Under the pieces are notes generated by a model, which made no database searches, had not been told where the DNA came from, and worked only from the letters and a program-made list of their open reading frames with translations. A stretch of 35,533 bases of DNA from an uncultured Bacteroidales bacterium (GTDB lineage Bacteria; Bacteroidota; Bacteroidia; Bacteroidales; Muribaculaceae), in contig URIC01000018.1 in the NCBI GenBank assembly GCA_900547755.1, positions 1 through 35,533 on the forward strand, in the 5' to 3' direction. This document shows, piece by piece, positions 17,766-27,194 of the stretch (positions within the stretch are counted from its first letter, which is position 1; every line of letters starts with the position of its first letter). Both the position numbers and the translations under genes were made by a program.

Positions 17766-19868
17766 TCAGTTGCCGATGATGGCGGACTTTACTTCCGAGG
17801 GGCCGGAAATATCTATGTTGCGGTCTATCTTCTTACCGTAGCCTATGGTATATGTCACCGACACCTTGATACTGCGCCCTGTGTTTAGGCGGTCATAGCG
17901 CTCGCTGTACACTCCGGTGTTCATTTTGTTCCAGCTCTTGTAGTTTTTGTGGAAAATGTCGTCCACCCACAAGTGCAGATTCAGGTCACCGTTGCCGTAT
18001 GCGAATCCCAAGGACCATTCGTCCGCGTGCCAGGTCTTATTCATCCCTCCGTTGGTCATCCATTTTTCCGGACCGTTGTAGGACAGGTTCACCTCGAAGT
18101 CGCCTAAGGTGTAGCGGGCGTTTCCGCGCATACGGAAGAACGAGCAATGGTCTGCGTAGGGTCCGTGGATTTTCTGATAACGGTAAGTGGGCTGCAGGTT
18201 GAGGGACAGATTGTTGTTGAAGAAATAGCAGCGGATGAACCAGTCAATGCCGAAAGAGTCTTCGAATGCACCGTTCTCGTAACTCTTCAGTACGCCGCCC
18301 ATTTCCTTGTCCGCGGCCCGATAGGTCGTTATGGATTCGTTGTCGGAATGGTTATAGCCTATAATCAACGTCGTGTTGAAGTCATTTCTCGGCATCCATG
18401 TCAGATACAGTCCGGAGTTCCAGTAGGAATTGCCGCGGAGCTTCGGGTTGGAGAGGAGCCATGTCAGTTCGTCTACCCGCACCGTCACGTCGCCGGTCTC
18501 GCTGGGACCGGGAGACATCCAGAAGTAAGACAGATTGCCGTTGATGGAGAAGTGGCGCGAGGGGTTATAAAGAATACCTCCGGAGGCCTTGGGTTTCACA
18601 TCGGTGTAAATCTCGCTTCCGAAGAGGTGCCAGTAATTCACCAGCACGCCGGGGTCCAGCGATAGGAATAATTTTCTGGACAGCATCCACCGCAGCGCCA
18701 GGCTGGCGTCGGTGGTCCCGTTCCACTGCAGATTGCGTGTGTCGGCCGACCCGCTGTACTCCGTAGCGTAGCGGTCCATCTTGGAATTGAGCATCAGTCC
18801 GAGGCTTATTTTATCAGGGTTCACCATATACTGCACCGTCGCGTTCAGCACACCGCTGTTGGTGTTGCCGCGCGAGCTGTTGAGTATCTCTTTCAGGTTC
18901 TCCGCCTGATAGAAAGAGGACCGGTTCACATGGCTGTAGGAGTAGTTCCAACCGAGGTTTAGCGTCCAGGTGGGGTTAAACAGGAAAACATATGTTCCGG
19001 AGAGCTGCGGCGACAGCGAATGGCTCCTGTTTCCGCTCACGGAGGAATGTGAGTCGAACAGCCGGGGAGTCCAGTCATCGGCATCGGCGGAGCCGCTGCC
19101 CGGATTATGCTCGTACTTGAGGCCCATTGTGTGGGTGATAATGGTCTTGTCCGAGCGATAGCGGGCGTTGAGGGCTGCCGCCAGGTCCTCCGAGCGGCTA
19201 TAGGAGTGGCCGGTGAGGCTGTTGGAGATAAGGTCGAACTTCTCATTGCCGTACCAGATATCCCGGTAATCCTTCGAGCCGGAATACCTGGTGCTGTGGT
19301 TGCGGGAATAGCCGCCGCTCAGGGTCATTCCGAAGGTCATTTTCCTGTACACCAGTTTGGAGCTGATGTCGTAACTGCCCGAATTGGGGACTGTCTGGAA
19401 TGCGTGGGCGCGGCTCACGCCGCCTACTTCGTATTCCGTCATCACGAAGTTAAGCACCGCCGGCGCGTTCCTGTATCTGGGGTCCGAGGGATGGTCCAGA
19501 TACTCCACGCGGATGGTCTGCTTGGGCCAGAAGGTGGATAGGTCTATCCCTTCCGCCTCCACCCCGTTTATGTAGATGGCAACATTGTGCCCGGACAACG
19601 ACTTTATTTGGCCTCGATCCACTATCACCGTGGGGATGTGCATACGCTCTACCAGCGACGAGGGGCTGTCTGCAAGGTTTTTCTCTTTTTTGGTGGGGAT
19701 GAAGACGGCTTTGTCGCCTTCAATCCACGCACGCTCGCCCACTACCACTACTTCCTGAAGGTTGACGGCAGGACTTACGGAGTCGGTGGCCTCCTGAGCG
19801 GAAAGGGGCATCGGCGATAGGCATAGGCCGGTGGCGAATATTCCCGTAAATACGTTGTGTTTCAGCAT
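17766..19868 (-). CDS. Outer-membrane beta-barrel protein with TonB-type plug, 700 aa
   Basis: The start is placed at 19868, not at the upstream ATG 19934, because the -7 promoter box TAACTTTG covers 19941-19934 and because MLKHNVFTGIFATGLCLSPMPLSA forms a good signal peptide, cleaved before QEATDS. After it come LQEVVVVGERAW and a plug-like domain (VIVDRGQIKSLSGHNVAIYINGV, about 70-140), then about 550 residues of alternating aromatic/polar strands typical of a barrel. It resembles the TonB-dependent or OMP_b-brl_3 receptors of Bacteroidetes. There is no SusD partner and no CarboxypepD-like N-terminal domain, so it is an orphan receptor whose substrate cannot be told. It is convergent with secA. 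Confidence 0.75.
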   Translation of the reverse strand: MLKHNVFTGIFATGLCLSPMPLSAQEATDSVSPAVNLQEVVVVGERAWIEGDKAVFIPTKKEKNLADSPSSLVERMHIPTVIVDRGQIKSLSGHNVAIYINGVEAEGIDLSTFWPKQTIRVEYLDHPSDPRYRNAPAVLNFVMTEYEVGGVSRAHAFQTVPNSGSYDISSKLVYRKMTFGMTLSGGYSRNHSTRYSGSKDYRDIWYGNEKFDLISNSLTGHSYSRSEDLAAALNARYRSDKTIITHTMGLKYEHNPGSGSADADDWTPRLFDSHSSVSGNRSHSLSPQLSGTYVFLFNPTWTLNLGWNYSYSHVNRSSFYQAENLKEILNSSRGNTNSGVLNATVQYMVNPDKISLGLMLNSKMDRYATEYSGSADTRNLQWNGTTDASLALRWMLSRKLFLSLDPGVLVNYWHLFGSEIYTDVKPKASGGILYNPSRHFSINGNLSYFWMSPGPSETGDVTVRVDELTWLLSNPKLRGNSYWNSGLYLTWMPRNDFNTTLIIGYNHSDNESITTYRAADKEMGGVLKSYENGAFEDSFGIDWFIRCYFFNNNLSLNLQPTYRYQKIHGPYADHCSFFRMRGNARYTLGDFEVNLSYNGPEKWMTNGGMNKTWHADEWSLGFAYGNGDLNLHLWVDDIFHKNYKSWNKMNTGVYSERYDRLNTGRSIKVSVTYTIGYGKKIDRNIDISGPSEVKSAIIGN

Positions 19869-19933
19869 GATATAGAAATGTTTGTATAGATTGCGAGCCG
19901 CCAAAAGTGACATAAATCCAATTTGACGGCTCA

Positions 19934-19941
19934 CAAAGTTA
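19934..19941 (-). promoter_or_regulatory. -7 box of the outer-membrane barrel gene
   Basis: TAACTTTG on the minus strand, about 65 bp before the chosen ATG. No TTTG at a 19-20-bp spacing was seen. Its position rules out the ATG at 19934 as the true start. Confidence 0.5.
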
Positions 19942-20078
19942 CGAATTTTTTATTTACCCCCCCATTTTTATCAAAAAAACACATGGAGATAAACACTTTC
20001 TTTATAGTCAATGTTATTCAATGCAACGATTGTAATGGACATTTATGGATAATCTTATGCCTTCATGTTCGTGGGAAG

Positions 20079-20702
20079 CTATTGGGCCGGCGGGTAGTTT
20101 TGTCGGGTGATTTTCATTTTTTTGCGGCGCAAAGAGAGTGTCAGGACGGTCAATAGTATGCCTGCGAGAATCGCTCCACCCATTATTGAGAGGACGAGTA
20201 TGTTGTAGTTGTCGTCAGCCTCGGATATCGCCAGGTCTGTAGCTCTGTCTATGGCTTCATCTTCGCTCATATCGGAGTATACCCCATGGTACCAGCCTCT
20301 TGCGCTCAGCAGGTGAAATCCGTCGCGGCATTTCGCATTGGCATAATAGTTGGTGACATCGCCGTATCCCTCGTTGCTGGTGCAATTATAATCTACGGAG
20401 CGTGTCGCTAAGGCGAAGACGCAGTACAGGCACGCTATGCCGCACACTGCCAGGCCGATGAAGAACCAGGCGGGCAGCGCTGGCTTGTCCGCCGGTGTCC
20501 GCATCTCGTAGCAGGCAGGCGGCGCCGGAACCTGAGTAGGCTGAGGTGTGGACTGTTGAATGGGCTGAGGCGGTTGTGGCGGTTTCTGCGCCTCCTGATG
20601 CAGTGGGGGAGGCGCACTGGAGCCTTTCGCCAGCGGAGCGCCGCAGTTGCTGCAAAAATTTGAATTGTCGGGGTTCGGGGACCCGCATTGGTTGCAATAC
20701 AT
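20079..20702 (-). CDS. Zinc-ribbon membrane protein, 207 aa
   Basis: Residues 1-23 form a zinc ribbon with two CxxC pairs (YCNQCGSPNPDNSNFCSNCGAPL). A Pro/Gln-rich linker follows at about 28-70, then a first membrane helix (about 76-100, WFFIGLAVCGIACLYCVFAL), a loop of about 65 residues with an acidic helix (SEDEAIDRATDLAISEADD), a second helix (about 168-188, ILVLSIMGGAILAGILLTVL) and a basic tail. The zinc ribbon and tail should both be cytoplasmic, with the loop outside. The function is unknown. It begins 15 bp after xseB and is likely the last gene of the xse operon. Confidence 0.75.
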   Translation of the reverse strand: MYCNQCGSPNPDNSNFCSNCGAPLAKGSSAPPPLHQEAQKPPQPPQPIQQSTPQPTQVPAPPACYEMRTPADKPALPAWFFIGLAVCGIACLYCVFALATRSVDYNCTSNEGYGDVTNYYANAKCRDGFHLLSARGWYHGVYSDMSEDEAIDRATDLAISEADDNYNILVLSIMGGAILAGILLTVLTLSLRRKKMKITRQNYPPAQ

Positions 20703-20717
20703 ATTTCAATACGTTGA

Positions 20718-20921
20718 TTAGTTAAGTTCCTTCAGGAGTTTGGAGAGTTCGGTGTCGGTAAGGGTGAGGCGCTCCTTGCAGAATTTCAGGAGCTGCAGCG
20801 AACGGGCGGTGTAGCGCGCCAGGTTGTCTATGTCGCAGTCATCGCTCTGCATTTTGCGTACTATGGCCTCCAACTCGCGAATGGCCTCGGAATAAGTCTT
20901 GGGTAATTCTATTTCGTTCAT
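20718..20921 (-). CDS. xseB: Exodeoxyribonuclease VII small subunit
   Basis: A 67-residue helical protein matching the XseB family: TYSEAIRELEAIVRKMQSDDCDIDNLARYTARSLQLLKFCKERL, the usual coiled hairpin that binds the large subunit's helix. It starts 10 bp after the xseA stop. Together they form exonuclease VII, which degrades single-stranded DNA to short oligonucleotides. Confidence 0.92.
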   Translation of the reverse strand: MNEIELPKTYSEAIRELEAIVRKMQSDDCDIDNLARYTARSLQLLKFCKERLTLTDTELSKLLKELN

Positions 20922-20931
20922 AATAAGGAGT

Positions 20932-22308
20932 TTATTCGGTTATGGAAGTTAACTCGCCGTTAGCCAGTCGGCTTACTATGCGGGTGCCTGGGACTATGGC
21001 GGCGGCATCGCGCACGGCCTTTCCGTCGGCAAGGGTTATGGAATATCCGCGTGCCAGCACATTGTCCGGCGAGAGGAGATGCACCTTGTCCTGAAGGGCC
21101 TCCAGGCGCTGCTGTTCGCGTTGCAGACTCACCTGTATGTCGCGCTCCAGGCCGGCGCGGAAATTTGCCAGACGCATCTGCTCGGTGCCGAGGCGCGTAT
21201 GTGCCGCCGAGTCTATGGCGCGCGAGCAGGTCTCCAGGGCCGCCCGGGCTTTCAGCAGGCGGTTGCGCACCGTCAGAGGGAGCGCAGCCGTAATCTCCCC
21301 TAAGCGGGCCTTGGCCGTGTCCATGCGCATTGTGGCCAGCGAGGGGAGCATACTGCCGTACGATTCCAGCCGCTGTGTTTCCCCATGCACCATTTTCTGG
21401 CCGTAGGAGGCTATGTATTTGCTCAGATTCAGTACCCGTGCCAGCACATCGGCGTTGTGGGCAATCAGGAACTCGGCCGCCGCCGTAGGGGTCTTGACGC
21501 GCGTATGGGCTATGAAGTCCAGCACCGTCTTGTCCCGCTCATGACCTATGCCCACTATCACCGGCAGCGGGAAGAGGGCCACGGAGCGAGCCAGCTCCAC
21601 TTCGTCGAAACCTGCGAGGTCCGTGGTGGCGCCTCCTCCGCGAATTATGACCACGCAGTCGAACTCCTCGCGGCGCGCCTCGATTTCCGCCAGGGCCTTA
21701 CGTACGGTGGGGGATACGTTCACCCCCTGCATGGTGGCGTCGAACAATTCGGGCAGGAAACGCAGACGGTATGGATTGCGCAGCAGCTGATTCCGGAAAT
21801 CGCCGTAGCCGGCGGCTCCGGCGGCGGAGATTACGGCTATGCGCTGAGGAGCCTCGCACAGTGTCAGCTCCTTGTTGCGCTCCGCTATCCCTTCGCTTGC
21901 GAGGGTGGCCAGTATTTCCGCCTGCAGGCGCGAAGTGTCCCGCTGATACGAGGGGTCGATGTCGGTGACGGAGAACCCTATGGAATAGACGGGAGAGTAT
22001 CCCACGGAGCCGCGCACCAGCACTTCACGGCCCACACGCATTATTTCGCGCATACGCTCACTGCCGTAGCACTCCTTCATGCGGCGTACCACATTGGCCC
22101 AGATGTAAGCCCGTATCTTGGCTATTATAGTGCCGGAGGGGTCTTTCTCGGCCAACTCCAGATATACGTGTCCGCCCGAGCCGCGCACTTCGGTAAGCTC
22201 GGCCACCACCCACTGGTCCTGCACCGAAGGGTCCGAATTGATGGCCCGTCTGACGCGCCCGGTAAGTTGCGAGACACTGACGGCTTTTCTCTTCACATTA
22301 GCATCCAT
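20932..22308 (-). CDS. xseA: Exodeoxyribonuclease VII large subunit
   Basis: Catalytic subunit, 458 residues. An N-terminal OB-fold domain (about 10-110: SVSQLTGRVRRAI...WVVAELTEVRGSGGHVYLELAEKD) binds single strands. The nuclease domain (about 125-320) contains RIAVISAAGAAGYGDF, VVIIRGGGATTDLAGFDE and GIGHERDKTVLDFIAHTRVKTPTAAAEFL. The C-terminal coiled region and ARGYSI motif follow. The promoter is so close that the transcript should start within a few bases of the ATG. It faces gldE across a divergent promoter pair. Confidence 0.96.
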   Translation of the reverse strand: MDANVKRKAVSVSQLTGRVRRAINSDPSVQDQWVVAELTEVRGSGGHVYLELAEKDPSGTIIAKIRAYIWANVVRRMKECYGSERMREIMRVGREVLVRGSVGYSPVYSIGFSVTDIDPSYQRDTSRLQAEILATLASEGIAERNKELTLCEAPQRIAVISAAGAAGYGDFRNQLLRNPYRLRFLPELFDATMQGVNVSPTVRKALAEIEARREEFDCVVIIRGGGATTDLAGFDEVELARSVALFPLPVIVGIGHERDKTVLDFIAHTRVKTPTAAAEFLIAHNADVLARVLNLSKYIASYGQKMVHGETQRLESYGSMLPSLATMRMDTAKARLGEITAALPLTVRNRLLKARAALETCSRAIDSAAHTRLGTEQMRLANFRAGLERDIQVSLQREQQRLEALQDKVHLLSPDNVLARGYSITLADGKAVRDAAAIVPGTRIVSRLANGELTSITE

Positions 22309-22315
22309 AACGCCA

Positions 22316-22345
22316 CAAATTTAGCAAAAAATAGCGAATCGCCAA
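22316..22345 (-). promoter_or_regulatory. Promoter of the xseA operon
   Basis: On the minus strand, TTG (22345-22343), 19-bp spacer, TAAATTTG (22323-22316). It predicts a nearly leaderless xseA message. Confidence 0.5.
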
Positions 22346-22404
22346 TTCTGATTTTTCATTTCCTTCTTTTTTCATTTTTTAAAATAATGGCTTGTGTTGA
22401 AATT

Positions 22405-22436
22405 TTTGCAGATTTGCGGAATTATCGCTAAATTTG
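22405..22436 (+). promoter_or_regulatory. Promoter of the gldE operon
   Basis: TTTG (22405-22408), 20-bp spacer, TAAATTTG (22429-22436). It overlaps the ATG at 22434 and so shows that ATG is not the gldE start. Confidence 0.65.
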
Positions 22437-22517
22437 CAGTTTAAAACAGAGCTGTCCCCGTTTTGCCACGGCGTTTGCCGGCTTCGGGAGCCCGGCGGCT
22501 CGAAAATATTTTTTGTT

Positions 22518-23885
22518 TTGGATATTGACCCTTTACCGATTTATTCCCTTTGCCGGTGTCTGGCTGACGTTCCTGCCTTGGAGTTTCACGCTCCCGATTC
22601 TTGGTTCAGCTGGTCGCTGATTGTGCTTATTGCCGTGGCCTGTCTTGGTGTGTCGGCCTTTGTCAGCGGCAGCGAGATTGCCTACTTCGGACTTACCCAG
22701 GCCGACCGTGAGTACATAGAGGACGAGGATGTGCAGGAAGAGAACCCCAAGGCACGTGCCGTATCCACTCTGCTCGCCCACAGCGAGCGACTGTTGGCCA
22801 CTATCCTGATAGCCAACAACATGGTTAACATAACCATGGTCGTGCTTCTCTCCTTTGCCATCAATGAGTCGGTGACGTTCAACTCCACTTTGCTCAACTT
22901 CCTGTTGCAGACGGTGTTCCTTACCTTCCTGCTGTTGCTGTGCGGCGAAATTCTGCCCAAACTTATAGCCAAGGGCCGTGTGCTGAAGTGGGCCCTCGCC
23001 TCCTCCGGAGGGGTGATGTTCCTGTACAGATTGCTGAAGGGACCTGCCCGGCTTATGGAGCGCAGCAGCGGGGCCGTCCACCGCATAATAGGCAAGCACG
23101 GCGAGTCCATATCCACCGACGACCTCAGTCAGGCCCTGGAGATGAGCGACGAGCCTGCCGGCAAGGACAAGGAGATGCTTGAGGGCATCCTCACTTTCGG
23201 CGAGAAGAACGCAGGAGACATAATGGTGAGCCGTGTGGATGTCACCGACCTGGAATTTCATTCCGGCTTTGACGCGGTGGTGGAGCTGATACGCAAGACC
23301 GGCTATTCCCGCATCCCTGTGTATGACACCACCCAGGACAACATCAAGGGTATTCTGTACAGCAAAGACCTGCTGGCATACGTGGGTACCCGCGACGACG
23401 CCTTTGCCTGGCAGTCCCTGCTGCGTGAACCCTACTTCGTGCCCGAGAGCCGTATGATAGATGACCTGCTGGAGGATTTCCGCAGCAGACACATACATAT
23501 AGCCGTTGTGGTGGACGAGTACGGATGCACCCAGGGTATAGTCACCCTGGAGGACATAATCGAGGAGATAGTGGGCGATATAGATGACGAGTACGATGAG
23601 GAATCCTCACTCTATAAGCAGCTGAACGAGGACACATACGTCTTCGACGGCAAAATACCCCTCATAGACTTCTGCCGTGTCACCGGTACCGACCCGGAGG
23701 ACTATGCCGCCTACGAGGAGGAGGCCGAGACCCTGGCCGGTCTGCTGTTGGCTGTCAAGGGGGATTTTCCCGCCAAGAAGGAATCTTTGGAGTGCGGCCG
23801 TTGCCGCTTCACCGTCCTTGACATACAGAAGCACCGCATCATATCGGTGCGGTGCAAGGTCATGGACCCTTTACAAAAGAATTAA
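22518..23885 (+). CDS. gldE: Gliding motility-associated protein GldE (CNNM/CorC-type membrane protein)
   Basis: The open frame reaches up to an ATG at 22434, but that codon lies inside the promoter's -7 box. The TTG at 22518 gives MDIDPLPIY, a GldE-like N-terminus, and is preferred (455 residues). Membrane helices follow (WSLIVLIAVACLGVSAFVSGSEIAYFGLTQ; LLATILIANNMVNITMVVLLSFAI; LLQTVFLTFLLLLCGEILPKLIAKG) in a DUF21/CNNM domain. Then come two CBS domains (about 205-330, DIMVSRVDVTDLEF and VVVDEYGCTQGIVTLEDIIEEIVGDI) and a C-terminal CorC/HlyC domain. In gliding Bacteroidetes it is needed with GldD for lipoprotein-related steps; in gut Bacteroidales it persists without gliding. It heads an operon with the PPTase and argS. 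Confidence 0.88.
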   Translation: MDIDPLPIYSLCRCLADVPALEFHAPDSWFSWSLIVLIAVACLGVSAFVSGSEIAYFGLTQADREYIEDEDVQEENPKARAVSTLLAHSERLLATILIANNMVNITMVVLLSFAINESVTFNSTLLNFLLQTVFLTFLLLLCGEILPKLIAKGRVLKWALASSGGVMFLYRLLKGPARLMERSSGAVHRIIGKHGESISTDDLSQALEMSDEPAGKDKEMLEGILTFGEKNAGDIMVSRVDVTDLEFHSGFDAVVELIRKTGYSRIPVYDTTQDNIKGILYSKDLLAYVGTRDDAFAWQSLLREPYFVPESRMIDDLLEDFRSRHIHIAVVVDEYGCTQGIVTLEDIIEEIVGDIDDEYDEESSLYKQLNEDTYVFDGKIPLIDFCRVTGTDPEDYAAYEEEAETLAGLLLAVKGDFPAKKESLECGRCRFTVLDIQKHRIISVRCKVMDPLQKN

Positions 23886-23899
23886 GCTACAATCAAGCT

Positions 23900-24544
23900 A
23901 TGGAGAAAGACTTCATATACTGGCGCCACCACACCCCCATAGGGGTCAAGGTGGAGGAGATAAGCGGCGGAGCCGACCGCAGCGGCGCCGTGTGGAGAGC
24001 TATGGCCCTACAGGTGTGGAAGGAGAACGGGCGCGACGGATATCGCGACTTGGACCACACGGAACAGGGCGCGCCTCTGCTCTACGCAGAGCATAACCGC
24101 ATCTCGCTGACTCACACTCAGGGACTGTTGGCTGTCGCCACATTGCCCCCCACTCCGGAGTGTCCCCTCGAAGTGTTTGCCGAGCGCACGGCCTTGGGCA
24201 TCGACGCCGAGCGCGCAGACCGGGCGCAGACGCTCAAGGTGCGTGAACGTTACCTCGGCGAGACGGAACTGGCCCTTGTGCCCGGAGACTCCATCGAGGC
24301 CAATGTCATGGCCTGGACCTGCAAGGAGGCCCTCTACAAGGCCGCTCTCATGCCGGGACTTGATTGGCGCAGGCAGATACGCCTGCTACGTTTGCCCGTT
24401 CCGGACGGCGAAACGGGAAGCGCCGAGGTGGAAATCGATGGTAAGCCGGTCCCTTTCCTGCTATACACGTATCGCAGCGATGACTTCCTGGTCACCTTGG
24501 CCATAACCCCCCGCACGGCCACTTTCAAGAAACAGAAACGATAA
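23900..24544 (+). CDS. 4'-Phosphopantetheinyl transferase superfamily protein
   Basis: Transfers phosphopantetheine from CoA to a carrier protein serine. Start 23900 (MEKDFIYW) is 14 bp past the gldE stop; a longer frame from 23852 would overlap gldE and adds no conserved sequence. The family motifs are present: GIDAE at 100-104 (metal-binding D102, E104) and WTCKEALYK at 139-147 (E143). The length of 214 residues fits the Sfp-like group. The gene commonly accompanies gldE in Bacteroidetes. The carrier protein it serves is not in the window; fatty-acid ACP is the likely target. Confidence 0.85.
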   Translation: MEKDFIYWRHHTPIGVKVEEISGGADRSGAVWRAMALQVWKENGRDGYRDLDHTEQGAPLLYAEHNRISLTHTQGLLAVATLPPTPECPLEVFAERTALGIDAERADRAQTLKVRERYLGETELALVPGDSIEANVMAWTCKEALYKAALMPGLDWRRQIRLLRLPVPDGETGSAEVEIDGKPVPFLLYTYRSDDFLVTLAITPRTATFKKQKR

Positions 24545-24566
24545 ATACCAAATACAGATACACAAA

Positions 24567-26354
24567 ATGCAGATAGACAATATAATATCGCAGGCCGTGG
24601 CCAATGCCCTGAAGGCACTCTACGGTCTGGAGGCGGACCCCGGGAAGATTCAGGTGTCCGCCACCAAAAAGGAGTTCGAGGGGAACCTCACGGTCATGGT
24701 GTTCCCTTTCCTGAAAGCATCCCGCAAGGCTCCCGAGGCCACGGCTACGGAGATAGGCCAGTGGCTCGTGGAGAATGAGCCGGCTGTTTCCGCCTTCAAT
24801 GCGGTGAAGGGTTTCCTGAACCTTACCATTGCCCCGGACTTCTGGGCCGAAACGCTGATGCACGTAGCCGCGACTCCTGATTTCGGTCTGCGTGCCGCCA
24901 CCCCGGACTCTCCCCTGGTGATGGTGGAGTATTCCTCGCCCAACACCAACAAGCCCCTGCACCTGGGGCATGTGCGCAACAATCTGCTTGGTTATTCTCT
25001 GTCCCGTATCCTTGAGGCTAACGGCAACCGTGTCGTGAAGACCAATATCGTCAACGACCGAGGCATCCACATCTGCAAGTCTATGCTTGCCTGGCAGAAG
25101 TGGGGCGACGGGGCGACACCCGAGAGCGCCGGCAAGAAGGGCGACCACCTTATCGGCGACTTCTATGTGGCCTTCGACAAGCATTTCCGTGCCGAAGTGG
25201 CAGACCTTATGGAGTCCGAACATATCACCAAGGAGGAAGCGGAGGCCAGGTCTCCCCTGATGGCGGAGGCACGCGAGATGCTGCGCCGCTGGGAGGCCGG
25301 AGATCCCGAAGTGCGTGCCCTCTGGCGCCGTATGAACGAGTGGGTGTACGCCGGTTTCGACGAGACTTACCGCATGATGGGCGTGGGCTTTGATAAGATT
25401 TACTACGAGAGCGACACCTATCTGGAGGGTAAGGAACTGGTGCTTAAAGGCCTGGAGGAAGGCTCCATGTACCGCCGCGAGGATGGCTCGGTATGGGCTG
25501 ACCTCACCCCCAACGGCCTGGACCACAAGCTGCTGCTCCGCAAGGATGGCACATCGGTCTATATGACACAGGATATAGGCACCGCCAAGCTGCGTTACCG
25601 CGACTATCCCATCGACAAGATGATTTATGTGGTGGGCAACGAGCAGAACTACCACTTCCAGGTACTCTCTATCCTCCTGGACCGCCTCGGCTTCAAGTGG
25701 GGCAAGGACCTGGTACACTTCTCCTACGGAATGGTGGAGCTGCCGGAGGGCAAAATGAAGAGCCGCGAGGGTACGGTGGTGGATGCCGACGACCTGATGG
25801 CCACGATGATAGCCGATGCCGCCGAGGCTTCTGCCGAGCGCCTGGCCGACCTCCCTGCCGACGAAGCCGCCGACATAGCCCGCAAAATCGGCCTCGGCGC
25901 CCTGAAGTATTTCCTGCTCAAGGTGGACCCCAAGAAGAATATGCTCTTCAATCCCAAAGAGTCCATCGACTTCAACGGCAATACCGGACCGTTCCTGCAG
26001 TACACCTACGCCCGAATCAACTCCGTGCTCCGCAAGGCCGGAGGCAATCCGTTGGAGGGTGAGGTGAAGAAGCCTGCCGCTCTACCCTCGGAGAAGGAGG
26101 TTGAGCTTATCCAGCGCCTCTCGGACCTGCCCGATGTCGTGGCCGAGGCCGGACGTACATATTCCCCCGCACTGATAGCGAACTACGCATACGACCTGGC
26201 CAAGAAGTACAACCAGTTCTATCACGACAACCCCATAATGCGCGAACCGGACGAACAGGTGCGTGCCCTGCGCCTTCTCCTCTCCGCCACTGTGGGACGC
26301 ACGTTGCGCACCGCCTGTTCCCTGCTCGGCATAGAAATGCCGGAACGCATGTAA
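24567..26354 (+). CDS. argS: Arginyl-tRNA synthetase
   Basis: Class I synthetase that charges tRNA-Arg, 595 residues. The N-terminal additional domain (1-110) contacts the tRNA elbow. The HIGH motif is seen as HLGH at about 132 (NTNKPLHLGHVRNN) and the KMSKS-type loop as KMKSREG at about 396. The catalytic core has VNDRGIHICKSMLAW and VGNEQNYHFQVL. The C-terminal DALR anticodon-binding domain contains NTGPFLQYTYARI and NPIMREPDEQVRALRLLL. It lies 22 bp after the PPTase gene, so it is probably co-transcribed with it. Confidence 0.97.
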   Translation: MQIDNIISQAVANALKALYGLEADPGKIQVSATKKEFEGNLTVMVFPFLKASRKAPEATATEIGQWLVENEPAVSAFNAVKGFLNLTIAPDFWAETLMHVAATPDFGLRAATPDSPLVMVEYSSPNTNKPLHLGHVRNNLLGYSLSRILEANGNRVVKTNIVNDRGIHICKSMLAWQKWGDGATPESAGKKGDHLIGDFYVAFDKHFRAEVADLMESEHITKEEAEARSPLMAEAREMLRRWEAGDPEVRALWRRMNEWVYAGFDETYRMMGVGFDKIYYESDTYLEGKELVLKGLEEGSMYRREDGSVWADLTPNGLDHKLLLRKDGTSVYMTQDIGTAKLRYRDYPIDKMIYVVGNEQNYHFQVLSILLDRLGFKWGKDLVHFSYGMVELPEGKMKSREGTVVDADDLMATMIADAAEASAERLADLPADEAADIARKIGLGALKYFLLKVDPKKNMLFNPKESIDFNGNTGPFLQYTYARINSVLRKAGGNPLEGEVKKPAALPSEKEVELIQRLSDLPDVVAEAGRTYSPALIANYAYDLAKKYNQFYHDNPIMREPDEQVRALRLLLSATVGRTLRTACSLLGIEMPERM

Positions 26355-26459
26355 CATTCGGTCCCGAAAAACGTTACTATATCAGACACCATATGTCGCA
26401 ATGCAATAAACTTTTGCGTCCCGACACAATCTAAATAGAAATTAAATATCGAAAGAATC

Positions 26460-27176
26460 ATGCAATACTACAACAGTACAACTCCTCCTCCCTTTGCGTC
26501 GGGAGCCCGCACTGTAGCCGAACAGGTCAATGCCGTGCTCAAGAAAGTATATGTGCGTATGTTCGTGGGCCTGCTCATTTCCGCTTTCGTGGCAATGGGC
26601 ATAGCCTCGTCCAAGGCTGCGCTTTTGTTCATACATGGCAACCCCATTGTCTACTGGGGTATGTTCATAGCCATGTTCGCCATGGCCATAGCGTTGCCTA
26701 TGAAGCTCAACAGCATGAGTACCGGCACCTGCCTGGCCCTCTTCTGTGTCTTTGCGGCTCTGATGGGAGCCTCCCTGAGCAGCATTTTCGTAGTCTATGA
26801 AATAGGTTCCATAACCTACACATTCTTCATCACCGCCGGAATGTTCGGAGTTATGAGTGTGTACGGCTACTTCACCAAGACGAACCTTGACAAGATGGGC
26901 ACCTACCTGATAATGGGGCTGTTCGGCCTCATCATCTGCTCCGTGGTCAACATCTTTGTCGCCAGCAGCGGCTTTGACTGGCTCATTTCCATCCTCGGTG
27001 TAATCATCTTCACCGGTTTGACCGCCTGGGACACCCAGCAAGTCAAGCGTATAGCGAGTGCCAATCTGGCCCCGAACCTCACAGACAAACTCGCCACGAT
27101 GGGTGCCCTGAATCTCTACCTTGACTTCATCAACCTCTTCCTCTTCCTGCTCCGCTTCCTCGGAAATCGCGACTGA
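26460..27176 (+). CDS. Bax inhibitor-1/YccA family membrane protein
   Basis: A 238-residue integral inner-membrane protein with about seven hydrophobic helices starting near residue 32 (MFVGLLISAFVAMGIA) and running to the C-terminus (LYLDFINLFLFLLRFLG). The signature GVIIFTGLTAWDTQQVKRI near 180-200 carries the Asp of the BI-1 pH-sensing pair. Homologues conduct Ca2+ in a pH-dependent way; the physiological role in Bacteroidetes is unknown. The N-terminal 25 residues are polar and cytoplasmic. A 105-bp gap separates it from argS with only a weak -7-like box (26409-26416, AACTTTTG). Confidence 0.92.
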   Translation: MQYYNSTTPPPFASGARTVAEQVNAVLKKVYVRMFVGLLISAFVAMGIASSKAALLFIHGNPIVYWGMFIAMFAMAIALPMKLNSMSTGTCLALFCVFAALMGASLSSIFVVYEIGSITYTFFITAGMFGVMSVYGYFTKTNLDKMGTYLIMGLFGLIICSVVNIFVASSGFDWLISILGVIIFTGLTAWDTQQVKRIASANLAPNLTDKLATMGALNLYLDFINLFLFLLRFLGNRD

Positions 27177-27194
27177 TTCCCCGCAAAATACAGA

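Noticed and set aside
19869..19934. N-terminal extension of the outer-membrane barrel protein from ATG 19934
   Set aside because: The ATG overlaps the -7 box, and the extension would bury the signal peptide.
22434..22517. N-terminal extension of GldE from ATG 22434
   Set aside because: That ATG lies in the -7 box and the added residues are not family-like; the TTG at 22518 fits better.
26409..26416. Promoter for the BI-1 gene (AACTTTTG)
   Set aside because: The box lacks the leading T and has no TTTG at the right spacing; read-through from argS is as likely.
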